From assembly GCA_943326315.2 (NCBI GenBank), contig CALPSU020000136.1, forward strand, positions 1 to 6,821: 6,821 nt of DNA, written 5' to 3'. The notes beneath the pieces were generated by a model, which ran no database searches, was not told the origin of the DNA, and worked only from the letters and a program-made list of their open reading frames with translations. Positions 1 through 5,669 of the stretch are shown one piece after another. The position numbers and the translations under genes were made by a program. This DNA comes from Chryseobacterium gleum (GTDB lineage: Bacteria; Bacteroidota; Bacteroidia; Flavobacteriales_D; Crocinitomicaceae). Every line of letters begins with the position of its first letter. The first letter of the stretch is position 1.

Positions 1-323
1 ATTGTTAAGCTTTTTTCTAAAATATTTATTCTGTTTTCTGAAACGTGGTCATGACCTAAAACGAATAGAATTTCAGCTATTTTCTCTAAATGTTCACTAT
101 TAAATTTCTTTTCTTCTTTGAGAAATGTTACAAACTTATCATTATTTAAGAGTAAAATTTCATTTAAATTTAGGTCAAGTTCGTTTTTAAGTGCTTGAGT
201 AGTAATTTCAATACTTTCCATTATTTCGCCTTTACTTTTAAGTTTTAAAAGGTCACTTACGATTTTGCCTAAAATTCTTCCTAAAAGGTCAATTTGTTTT
301 AGAAAATAGTCGTCTTGTTTCAT
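1..323 (-). CDS. Helical cytosolic protein of unknown function (3' end outside window)
   Basis: The reading frame opens with ATG at 323 and runs off the left edge, so only the first 107 residues are visible and no stop is seen. The protein begins MKQDDYFLKQIDLLGRILGK and has no signal peptide or membrane segment. It is rich in Leu, Lys and Glu and looks all-helical. The start is fixed by the upstream gene: its stop codon and this ATG are separated by one base (TAAAATG), which implies translational coupling with the repeat protein. The N-terminal pattern (short acidic head, then xxQIxxLGRxLxKI) recalls small uncharacterised helical proteins such as those grouped as DUF6483. That resemblance is from memory and weak. 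No function can be assigned. The frame is clearly coding, but the length is unknown. Confidence 0.8.
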   Translation of the reverse strand, partial: MKQDDYFLKQIDLLGRILGKIVSDLLKLKSKGEIMESIEITTQALKNELDLNLNEILLLNNDKFVTFLKEEKKFNSEHLEKIAEILFVLGHDHVSENRINILEKSLT

Positions 324-324
324 T

Positions 325-801
325 TTAGTATGAGTATTTTACTGCATGCCAAATAGCCGCAAATTCTACTATAGTAACATATCCATCAATTGAAAATTGA
401 ATATCACTGGAATAACTTGAGTTGCCAGTGTATACTTTTCCTTCCTTAATTGTTGCGATAACATCACTGCTATAGGTTGATGTTCCTTTGTAGATTTTAC
501 CGTCTTTAATGGTCATAACGATATCGCTGCTATAAGATGAAGTTCCCTTATACACTTTGCCTTCTGATACATTATAAAGGACATCACTTGAATAGGAACT
601 CGTGCCTTTGTAGACATTGTTTCCGCTCACATTACAAATCACATCCGAAGAATAGCTTGATGTTGTTTTGTAAACCTTACTATTTTTGAGATTACAAATT
701 ACATCGCTTGAATATGAGCTTGTACCTTTGTAGACTTTTGTTTGTGCATACAAAAGACCAAATGTTAGCAACATTGTTGCCATTAACAGAAATTGTTTCA
801 T
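325..801 (-). CDS. Secreted six-repeat (20-residue) beta-rich protein, possible beta-flower/propeller-like fold
   Basis: This 158-residue protein starts with a Sec signal peptide (about residues 1-19, Lys2, a hydrophobic core, cleavage near YAQ). Six tandem repeats of exactly 20 residues follow, spanning residues 22-141. The conserved tyrosine falls at 24, 44, 64, 84, 104 and 124 and the conserved aspartate at 33, 53, 73, 93, 113 and 133. The repeat core is VYKGTSSYSSD followed by four residues of alternating hydrophobic character and a Gly/Asn turn. This suggests two short beta strands per repeat arranged in a closed ring or solenoid. Bacteroidota proteins annotated as '4-fold beta flower' have a similar short strand-turn-strand repeat, so that fold is a reasonable guess and no more. 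A short tail (VEFAAIWHAVKYSY) is probably a capping helix. The ligand and role are unknown. It is the second gene of a likely minus-strand operon: the membrane protein ends 42 bases upstream and the downstream gene starts one base after this stop. Confidence 0.88.
   Translation of the reverse strand: MKQFLLMATMLLTFGLLYAQTKVYKGTSSYSSDVICNLKNSKVYKTTSSYSSDVICNVSGNNVYKGTSSYSSDVLYNVSEGKVYKGTSSYSSDIVMTIKDGKIYKGTSTYSSDVIATIKEGKVYTGNSSYSSDIQFSIDGYVTIVEFAAIWHAVKYSY
379..738 (-). repeat. Six in-frame 60-bp tandem repeats inside the secreted repeat protein
   Basis: Six consecutive 60-bp units encode the 20-residue repeats of the protein at 325-801. The encoded core is almost invariant, but the DNA is not: the two serines before the aspartate use TCA, TCT, TCG, TCC, AGC and AGT in different copies. 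The units are therefore old at the nucleotide level and are held together by selection on the protein. They are not a recent slippage expansion. Confidence 0.85.
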
Positions 802-843
802 TTTTATTTTATTTAATAATTTATTCCTACTCTTATTTTAAAA

Positions 844-1344
844 CTACAAACTTTTCTTTTCATTATTCTTTATTCTCATTTTTGTAATTATTAAACTTCC
901 CGACAAAATTGTCAATGAACTAAGTAACCAAAGCCAATAACCTAATTTTAATTCTGAAACTTTGATGTAATGACCTGCCTCATTGTCTAGAACTTTGTCA
1001 AAAACCAAAAAGTATAAAATTAACATTGTTGAAACTAAACTAAGTATTAATGCAGTCCTAATACTATGTCTTAAAAGAATCATGGAAAAAAGTAATATCG
1101 GATTAGCCAACCAAGTAAACGTTGCTCCTATATTATTACTAACTGAACTTGAATGTCCATTAATTTTATCAATTATTAAACTTGCAATTGCACCTATTTC
1201 TGTCAAAATTCCTAAAAGTCCAACTAGTAAAACCATTAAAGAACTTTTACAGTCATTTGTACAATACGCATTCTGAGTCAAAGAACTTATGAAAAAAGTT
1301 GCACAAATAATAATAGTAAATTTGGTAATGTTATCTTCCTTCAT
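844..1344 (-). CDS. Four-to-five-helix inner-membrane protein, unknown function
   Basis: I start this gene at ATG 1344, giving 166 residues. A TTG nine bases further upstream is also in frame, but ATG is far more likely. Hydrophobic stretches lie at about residues 8-24, 35-57, 76-92, 95-116 and 134-154, giving four or five membrane helices. The C-terminus is charged (RIKNNEKKSL). A loop with two cysteines (YCTNDC, residues 27-32) follows the first segment and might face the periplasm. The ending LGYWLWLLSSL before the last helix is common in small flavobacterial membrane proteins of unknown role. I recognise no family motif or catalytic residue. It lies 42 bases upstream of the repeat-protein gene on the same strand, and I found no clear -7 box in that gap, so the two are probably co-transcribed. 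The plus-strand frame inside this gene is a shadow of it. Confidence 0.75.
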   Translation of the reverse strand: MKEDNITKFTIIICATFFISSLTQNAYCTNDCKSSLMVLLVGLLGILTEIGAIASLIIDKINGHSSSVSNNIGATFTWLANPILLFSMILLRHSIRTALILSLVSTMLILYFLVFDKVLDNEAGHYIKVSELKLGYWLWLLSSLTILSGSLIITKMRIKNNEKKSL

Positions 1345-1566
1345 TTTTATCAATTAATTGTTTTCTTTTAACATGTCTTATAACTTTATCTAGCTTTATA
1401 TTTTCGTTTTGAAAATGAAATTGTCTGCAAGTAAAAGGTGTATTAATTGCAAAATGTTTCAATTTTAAATGTCTTCATTATAAATCAAAATCCGTGTTAT
1501 CCATCAGTTAATTTCTCGTTATTTATATAATTCATAAAGAAATAAACACTGCGATACATTAATAAA

Positions 1567-2076
1567 TTATTTTGCACCAATTATAGTAAAATTTAGTAAG
1601 TCTTTATTTCTTGTCGTAAGGTAAACAATTGTTAATAATCCGGCACCTACTCCAAAAGCTAAACCTGCTTGTTTAAAATTATAATTGTTACTATTTATAC
1701 CAATAAATGGTGATGTTATTACTAACGAAAGTCCTCCAGCTGCAAGCGCAACGGGGCTACCTGTACTTTCATTTCTTCTGAAAGATATTGATTTTATGTT
1801 TTTAAAATCAAATGTCTTAGTCTCATAAGTCCTTTTAAATTCTATTGTTAGTGAAGTGTCCGTAAAACTTTTTAAATACCAGTAGCTATTGTCTGGATAT
1901 GAGTCTCTGTTTGCATATTTTAATGTGTCGTTGGAAATTGTGAGTATTCCTATAAGTTTACCTTTTTTAAGTTCTCTTGTTTTGCCTGATAAATTGTCTT
2001 TTACAACAATTCTTGTCTGTGCAAACAAAACTGTCGGCAGAGAAATTATCAAAAAAATAAAGTGTTTTACTTTCAC
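1567..2076 (-). CDS. Exported orphan protein with C-terminal glycine-rich hydrophobic hairpin
   Basis: The 169-residue product has a signal peptide (about residues 1-19, MKVKHF then a hydrophobic stretch ending FAQ). A beta-rich, charged middle follows (about 21-102, with repeated Thr/Asp/Lys strands such as DTSLTIEFKRTYETKTFDF). Two hydrophobic Gly/Ala-rich segments at about 106-126 and 136-155 could form a membrane hairpin or a glycine-zipper pair. The start codon is GTG at 2076. No ATG or TTG lies between it and the in-frame upstream stop (2095-2097), and the signal peptide begins exactly there, so GTG is well supported. The layout of exported beta domain plus hydrophobic hairpin is widespread in Bacteroidota proteins of unknown function. 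The gene stands alone, with about 220 bases of non-coding DNA downstream and about 325 upstream. Confidence 0.78.
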   Translation of the reverse strand: MKVKHFIFLIISLPTVLFAQTRIVVKDNLSGKTRELKKGKLIGILTISNDTLKYANRDSYPDNSYWYLKSFTDTSLTIEFKRTYETKTFDFKNIKSISFRRNESTGSPVALAAGGLSLVITSPFIGINSNNYNFKQAGLAFGVGAGLLTIVYLTTRNKDLLNFTIIGAK

Positions 2077-2402
2077 TTGTTTATCCCGTATTAATTACTA
2101 ATAACGTTTATTAATCCTACTGCTAAAGTGTGAAATGCTTTACATTAGAAAGCTAAGATAATTAAATCATAGAAAAAGTAACATATAACAGAGATTATTG
2201 AGATTTTCTTCTTTTGTTCAATTTTTTTAGTGGTCCAGCGAATAGATTCTATATGGTATTTAATTTATAGAATTTGCACATTGGTCTGTCGAACAAGCTA
2301 TTTAATTCAAAGTCCGCCCTTTGTCTCCAAACGACTCTTATGAGATGCCTCTTTCGGGTTTAACATACTTTAGTTAAAAGGTTATGGTAAACAATTTCGG
2401 CT
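2077..2402. other. Non-coding stretch with palindrome, hairpin and a G-rich patch
   Basis: No gene of normal size fits here. Close to the downstream GTG start lies TAATAA-CGT-TTATTA (2099-2113), a perfect 6-bp palindrome with a 3-bp centre. An 8-bp perfect hairpin sits at 2246-2273. Two related sequences flank it as imperfect direct repeats: TGGTCCAGCGAA at 2231-2242 and TGGTCTGTCGAAC at 2282-2294. From about 2307 to 2366 the minus strand becomes purine- and G-rich and holds one 19-codon ATG frame (MLNPKEASHKSRLETKGGL). It is unlike the surrounding AT-rich spacer and may be a piece of a dispersed repeat or a decayed gene. No convincing terminator or full promoter was found. Confidence 0.5.
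2246..2273. repeat. 8-bp perfect inverted repeat (hairpin)
   Basis: ATTCTATA (2246-2253) and TATAGAAT (2266-2273) are exact reverse complements around a 12-base loop. One further A-T pair and two G-T pairs could extend the stem outward. No T-run follows on either strand, so it is not a standard terminator. Confidence 0.5.
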
Positions 2403-3257
2403 TTAATTTTTATTAGATTTTACTTTTTCTAGTTCCCAAATTCCTTTGTCTCCTTCAATAACTATTTCGGAATTCCCTATTTGAATTCGTTCAGATTTAT
2501 TCTTACTATTTAGTTTCATATAAATTCTAGTTATTCTAGGGATCTCTTTTTCTTTGTGGAAATCTAATTCTATAAAGTCAATTGAGTTAGAAAACCTTAA
2601 TTTATTTTCATTTGAGAGTGTTTTTGAATATCCTATAAGTGTCATATAATCCAAAACATTTAAAGAATCTGAATTATTCATTGAAACATTGATTCCAACT
2701 ACATCGTTAAACAAATAATTTCTAGATGAGTCTGATTCTGCCGGACTATTATAATCAATAGGCATAAAAGTTACTGAATCGCTAAATGTTTTTTTAGACC
2801 AATTTTCATAATGATTTTTATTCATTTCCCAAGTCGTAAATAAATTTGTCGAGTCTTGAAAATAAAGTGATAAATAGTCAAATTCATCATCTGAAGAATA
2901 TTCAATCATTTTCTTTTCTGGAATAGTAAGCCTTTTCAAATGATTCACTTTCATTGATGAATGGCAAATCCAAGAAGTACCCGGTTTATTGATTTCATTT
3001 TGAATACTTTTAGGGTTAAAAATTTCAATATAATTATCTTGACCGATAATATAGATTCCACTATAACCTTTAAGTTTTTTTTCATGTGAATACGCAAAAT
3101 TTGAATTAAGTATCTTGGACTTTAAAATTTCTTGATAAGTTGTTGAATCTACTACTATTAATAAGTGATTAAGCACAATTTTGGGAATATTGATTTGTCC
3201 ATTAACAGTTAAAGTTATTCCTAGAGATAAACTTAAAAAGGCTAATATTTTTTTCAT
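2403..3257 (-). CDS. Secreted glyoxalase-like (DUF5829-like) protein
   Basis: The 284-residue protein begins with a signal peptide (about residues 1-20, MKKILAFLSLSLGITLTVNG) and is probably periplasmic or exported. The mature part opens with VLNHLLIVVDSTTYQEILKS (28-47), followed by an aromatic/charged stretch and GIYIIGQDNYIEIFNP (67-82). This is the strand-helix-three-strand pattern of a VOC/glyoxalase half-module. The combination of 'NHLxxVxDSxTYxxI' with 'GIYxxGxxxYxEIF' is what I associate with DUF5829, a Bacteroidota family of roughly this length with no known enzyme activity. A second, more diverged half (about 185-250) may repeat the fold. I see no clear metal-binding His/Glu set, so no reaction is proposed. 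It is a single gene: DUF983 ends 74 bases upstream, and the downstream side is non-coding. Confidence 0.75.
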   Translation of the reverse strand: MKKILAFLSLSLGITLTVNGQINIPKIVLNHLLIVVDSTTYQEILKSKILNSNFAYSHEKKLKGYSGIYIIGQDNYIEIFNPKSIQNEINKPGTSWICHSSMKVNHLKRLTIPEKKMIEYSSDDEFDYLSLYFQDSTNLFTTWEMNKNHYENWSKKTFSDSVTFMPIDYNSPAESDSSRNYLFNDVVGINVSMNNSDSLNVLDYMTLIGYSKTLSNENKLRFSNSIDFIELDFHKEKEIPRITRIYMKLNSKNKSERIQIGNSEIVIEGDKGIWELEKVKSNKN

Positions 3258-3331
3258 TATTTAGTTTTATGTTTCGTTAAATCGACTGTGTTTTAAAGTT
3301 ATTAAAAATGTAAAGTCTTGCATACAAAAGC

Positions 3332-3697
3332 TTACCATGGAAAAATATGAATGTAAATCACACGAGATAATTTATAATTTTTTCGGCCCAAAATTATAAT
3401 AATAAGTATTACAATCAATGTCTCATAGAATGTTGAAAGAAATGGAAATGCATAGTGTGAAATTAAAAAAGTAATTAAACCTTGTAGCACAGCAAGTGCA
3501 TAACTTATATACATTGCTCCTAAAAAATATCCAGGCTCTCTTTCGTAATGATAATTACATTTTTCACATTCATCATTCATGATAGGCAAATTAAAAATGC
3601 TTACATTTTGTTTGAATACATATCCCTTGCTACATTTAGGACATTTTTCGTTAAAAACGTTGAGAATAAAATTTACTTTTTTGTTATTTAATTTCAT
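3332..3697 (-). CDS. DUF983 family membrane protein with zinc-ribbon N-terminus
   Basis: This complete 121-residue protein matches DUF983 in length and order of parts. An N-terminal four-cysteine zinc ribbon comes first (CPKC at 19-22 and CEKC at 44-47). The signature EPGYFLGAMYISYALAV follows (54-70), then two membrane helices (about 60-80 and 87-104) and the typical end LSRVIYIHIF (110-119). DUF983 proteins are small integral membrane proteins of unknown role that occur across Bacteroidota and Alphaproteobacteria. The ATG at 3697 lies directly behind a Bacteroidota-type -7 box (TAATTTTG, 3702-3709), which supports it as the start and suggests a very short leader. The gene is transcribed away from the AraC-type regulator across an 86-base shared spacer, so it is a possible target of that regulator. 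That link is inferred from position only. Confidence 0.93.
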   Translation of the reverse strand: MKLNNKKVNFILNVFNEKCPKCSKGYVFKQNVSIFNLPIMNDECEKCNYHYEREPGYFLGAMYISYALAVLQGLITFLISHYAFPFLSTFYETLIVILIIIILGRKNYKLSRVIYIHIFPW

Positions 3698-3701
3698 GCA
3701 T

Positions 3702-3709
3702 CAAAATTA
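3702..3709 (-). promoter_or_regulatory. Candidate -7 promoter box for the DUF983 gene
   Basis: TAATTTTG on the minus strand matches the Bacteroidota -7 consensus TAnnTTTG at every fixed position and lies 4 bases before the ATG. No TTG/TTTG element is seen 19-21 bases upstream, so the promoter call rests on the -7 box alone. Confidence 0.45.
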
Positions 3710-3745
3710 ATTATTGAAAAGTAAATTCTTATATAATATCACTCC

Positions 3746-3760
3746 AATAATGGTATTATT
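3746..3760. promoter_or_regulatory. Palindrome AATAAT-GGT-ATTATT, candidate operator between divergent genes
   Basis: A perfect 6-bp inverted repeat with a 3-bp centre lies in the spacer between the DUF983 and AraC genes, about 12 bases before the AraC -7 box. Its place, near the -33 region of the regulator's promoter, would suit autoregulation. In AT-rich DNA such a short palindrome can also arise by chance. Confidence 0.3.
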
Positions 3761-3772
3761 AAGACATTTTTG

Positions 3773-3780
3773 TATTTTTG
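3773..3780 (+). promoter_or_regulatory. Candidate -7 promoter box for the AraC-type regulator
   Basis: TATTTTTG fits the Bacteroidota consensus TAnnTTTG and ends 3 bases before ATG 3784. A near match (CATTTTTG, 3765-3772) sits directly upstream of it. If either is used, the transcript would be leaderless or nearly so. No clear -33 TTG is present at the usual spacing. Confidence 0.4.
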
Positions 3781-3783
3781 ATT

Positions 3784-4653
3784 ATGAAGAATGAACTTCC
3801 AATATATAGCATAAACAAATTTGAAATTTTAAATAATGAAGGCGATTTTTACACTAATTATTTAAATAAGCATGTTAAAAGCCATCATTTTACTAATTTC
3901 CCTCATAAACATGACTTTTTCCTAGTTATCCTATTTACTAAGGGAATAGGTAAACACGAAGTAGATTTTGAAACCTTTAAAATTGAAGAGGGATCCTTAT
4001 TTGTTTTAAAACCAGGTCAAATGCATTATTGGGAATTGTCAGATGATGTTGATGGATTTGTGTTTTTTCATTCTAGAGAATTCTTTGATCGGGGGTTTAT
4101 TTCTTTAAGTATTAAAGATTTTCATTTTTACAATTCTTTTCAAGGAACACCCTGTTTTAAACTGAATGAAAAGCAATTAAACAAAATCAAATTTATAATG
4201 AATGAATTAGTTACAGAATATGTGAAAAATGATTTTTTAAAATGGCAAAAAATTCATTCACTAATTCTGTTAGTTTATATAGAAATTTCTAGAGTCAAGA
4301 CCCCTTTAGGAAACATTAAAAACCAAACCTATTTAACGAAATTAATACAGTTTGAGGATTTAATCGAAGAGAATTTCAGAAATGAAAAATTTGTCAAAGA
4401 ATATGCATCCAAATTAAACATAACAGAAAAACACTTAAATAGAGTTACAAAAAGTTGCATTGGAAAAACGAGTACACAATTAATATGTGAACGAATTATT
4501 CTTGAAGCAAAAAGAATGTTATTTTATTCAAATTTAAATGTAACTCAAATTGGTGAAGAATTAGGTTATTTTGACAATTCATATTTTGTAAGATTTTTTA
4601 AAAAGAATGTTGGAATGACTCCATTGGCATTTTTAGCTAAATACAAAATATAA
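3784..4653 (+). CDS. AraC-family transcription regulator with N-terminal cupin domain
   Basis: The 289-residue protein has two parts. Residues about 33-100 form a cupin-like sensor barrel, with FPHKHDFFLVILFTKG (39-54) carrying His41 and His43, then the EEGSLFVLKPGQMHYW strand pair (68-83) typical of AraC sensor domains. Residues about 190-289 form the DNA-binding part. Helix-turn-helix 1 is near 203-225 (VKEYASKLNITEKHLNRVTK) and helix-turn-helix 2 near 253-276. The family signature follows (GYFDNSYFVRFFKKN, then GMTPLAF). I use ATG 3784; a TTG two codons upstream lies inside the candidate -7 box and is unlikely. It is the only plus-strand gene in the window. It diverges from DUF983 and converges on the Fic gene. 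The inducer is unknown. The likely direct target is itself and/or the DUF983 gene, an inference from the shared spacer. Confidence 0.95.
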   Translation: MKNELPIYSINKFEILNNEGDFYTNYLNKHVKSHHFTNFPHKHDFFLVILFTKGIGKHEVDFETFKIEEGSLFVLKPGQMHYWELSDDVDGFVFFHSREFFDRGFISLSIKDFHFYNSFQGTPCFKLNEKQLNKIKFIMNELVTEYVKNDFLKWQKIHSLILLVYIEISRVKTPLGNIKNQTYLTKLIQFEDLIEENFRNEKFVKEYASKLNITEKHLNRVTKSCIGKTSTQLICERIILEAKRMLFYSNLNVTQIGEELGYFDNSYFVRFFKKNVGMTPLAFLAKYKI

Positions 4654-4778
4654 ATTAATTTCTTATGAACTTTTTTGCACCCTAACTGTTTGCTAAATAT
4701 GGGCGCTCTCTGTTGTAAATTGCTGTGATCGAAATTTATGAGTAGTTTCTGAAGTTTTTGAATTTTGTCAGACTAGAA

Positions 4779-5368
4779 TTATTCTTCCTCGTCATCTTCT
4801 TTTTGATAACCCTCATAATAATAAGATTGTTCTATTTCCTTAAAAATAACTTCTCTATTGTCAATTTCATCCGTTAAATTAGAATAAAGTAAGGTTCTTA
4901 ATTCAAGGTCGTTAACAGGACTTCTTTCCATGCTCTGTAAATAAAGCGATTTATCGACAAATTGCCAGTTTACTAATTTTTTCAATTTGTTTTTTAGGAG
5001 TAAATCAAGCCATATACGCATAGTTCTTCCATTTCCTTCCATAAATGGATGAGCAATATTCATCTCTACATATTTTGCTGTTATTTCTTCAAAAGTATTT
5101 TCGGGCATTTGTTCAATTTTGACCAAAATTTCATTCAAATACAAAGCGTTTGCAAATCTAAAACCACCTTTTGATATATTTTTTGAGCGAATTTGACCAG
5201 CAAAGTCATATAGTTCGTTAAACAAATAAATATGAATGTCTTTCAAACCTTTTGTTGTTCCAACTTCGATTTTGTTAATATCGTCTGTATCAAAGAAGCG
5301 ATAGGAATTTTCTAAACTTTTTTATCTATGTTTTTCATAAAATATTTGTCTAATTTAGTTTTAGACAT
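4779..5368 (-). pseudogene. fic: Class III Fic AMP-transferase (NmFic-like), N-terminus out of frame by one base
   Basis: Fic enzymes transfer AMP from ATP to target proteins; the class III enzyme of Neisseria meningitidis (NmFic) modifies DNA gyrase B. The reading here matches NmFic almost throughout: IEVGTTKGL, YDFAGQIR, KGGFRFANALYL, the catalytic HPFMEGNGRTMR (5016-5051, with His and both Arg), and the C-terminal self-inhibitory EQSYYYEGY with its SxxxEG motif (about 4809-4826). The first codons from ATG 5368 (or ATG 5338, the NmFic-like start) read MSKTKLDKYFMKNIDKKV and stop at 5312. One extra A in the A6 run (plus-strand T6, 5318-5323) would join MKNIDKK to SLENSYRFFDTDDINKIEVG, in register with NmFic. 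The core from TTG 5246 (155 residues, ends 4779) is open but lacks the first helices. This is either a true frameshift, a slippage-switchable gene or a sequencing error. No antitoxin gene is needed or seen for this class. Confidence 0.82.
5318..5323 (-). other. A6 homopolymer at the Fic frame break
   Basis: Six A residues on the coding strand mark the point where the two halves of the Fic reading frame lose register. Seven would restore a full-length protein with no other change. Homopolymers are hot spots for both replication slippage and base-calling error. Confidence 0.7.
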
Positions 5369-5451
5369 CTAAAATAGTATCTCAAAAACACTTTAAATGT
5401 TTGTATTCTCCTTTATAAATTGTTCAATGTATTTGTGCTTTTTTTCGTTGT

Positions 5452-5481
5452 GATTTAAATTTCGAAGCTAAAATTTAAATC
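5452..5481. repeat. 11-bp perfect inverted repeat with 8-base loop
   Basis: GATTTAAATTT (5452-5462) and AAATTTAAATC (5471-5481) are exact reverse complements around CGAAGCTA. No T-run follows on either strand, so it is not a classic terminator. It lies exactly where the open frames of the surrounding block end or change register. Confidence 0.6.
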
Positions 5482-5634
5482 TTCCCGATATTCCTCAGGC
5501 ATGAAGAGAGAATTTTTCTAGCAATTGTACCCCAACGAAAACGCATAAGCGGAGGAAAGGGCAAGGGATTCAGCTCGTTTGAAAAACAAAAGTTTGTTCT
5601 AAACGCACAAAAGTATCTCACCTGCAATGTCTTG

Positions 5635-5662
5635 ACTGATAGCTATATGTGATGCTATCGGT
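5635..5662. repeat. 9-bp hairpin just downstream of the VOC gene
   Basis: ACTGATAGC (5635-5643) pairs with GCTATCGGT (5654-5662), eight Watson-Crick pairs plus one G-T, around a 10-base loop. It begins 8 bases after the VOC stop codon. It could protect or end the DoxX-VOC transcript, but no U-tract follows on that strand, so a factor-independent terminator is not claimed. Confidence 0.4.
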
Positions 5663-5669
5663 TTGTTAT

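Larger units (their letters stand above)
5369..5669. other. GC-richer gene-free block with decayed or repeat-like coding character
   Basis: No complete gene fits between the Fic and VOC genes, yet the stretch is not ordinary spacer. From 5481 to 5640 GC is about 42 percent, well above the AT-rich flanks. On the minus strand one frame is open from 5642 to 5475 (55 codons, no ATG near its beginning, containing PLPFPPLMRFRWGTIARKIL). Another frame gives MPEEYREDLNFSFEI ending at about 5460. A third, ending at the stop 5393-5395, reads HNEKKHKYIEQFIKENTNI. The last two look like one coding sequence split by a frame slip. I take the block for a fossil gene end or a dispersed Bacteroidota repeat. 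It also contains two hairpins, listed separately. Confidence 0.5.

Noticed and set aside
983..1276. Plus-strand open frame of 97 codons
   Set aside because: It lies wholly antisense to the membrane-protein gene, has no promoter or recognisable domain, and its composition is explained by the opposite strand.
1483..1512. Spacer sequence resembling the 'AATCCGTGTTATCC' type intergenic motif of flavobacteria
   Set aside because: The resemblance is from memory only; one short copy in this window cannot support calling a repeat.
1497..1559. 20-codon minus-strand frame just after the 1567-2076 gene
   Set aside because: It has an ATG and is open, but it is short and AT-rich without recognisable features; such frames are expected by chance in this spacer.
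1889..2101. Plus-strand open frame of 70 codons
   Set aside because: Antisense to the start of the GTG-initiated exported protein, which has a clear signal peptide; this one has no coding signature.
4670..4710. Integron attC-like site (CCCTAAC with an imperfect GCACCC/GGGCGC hairpin)
   Set aside because: The core differs from RYYYAAC/GTTRRRY and no matching partner site was found here or in the other spacers.
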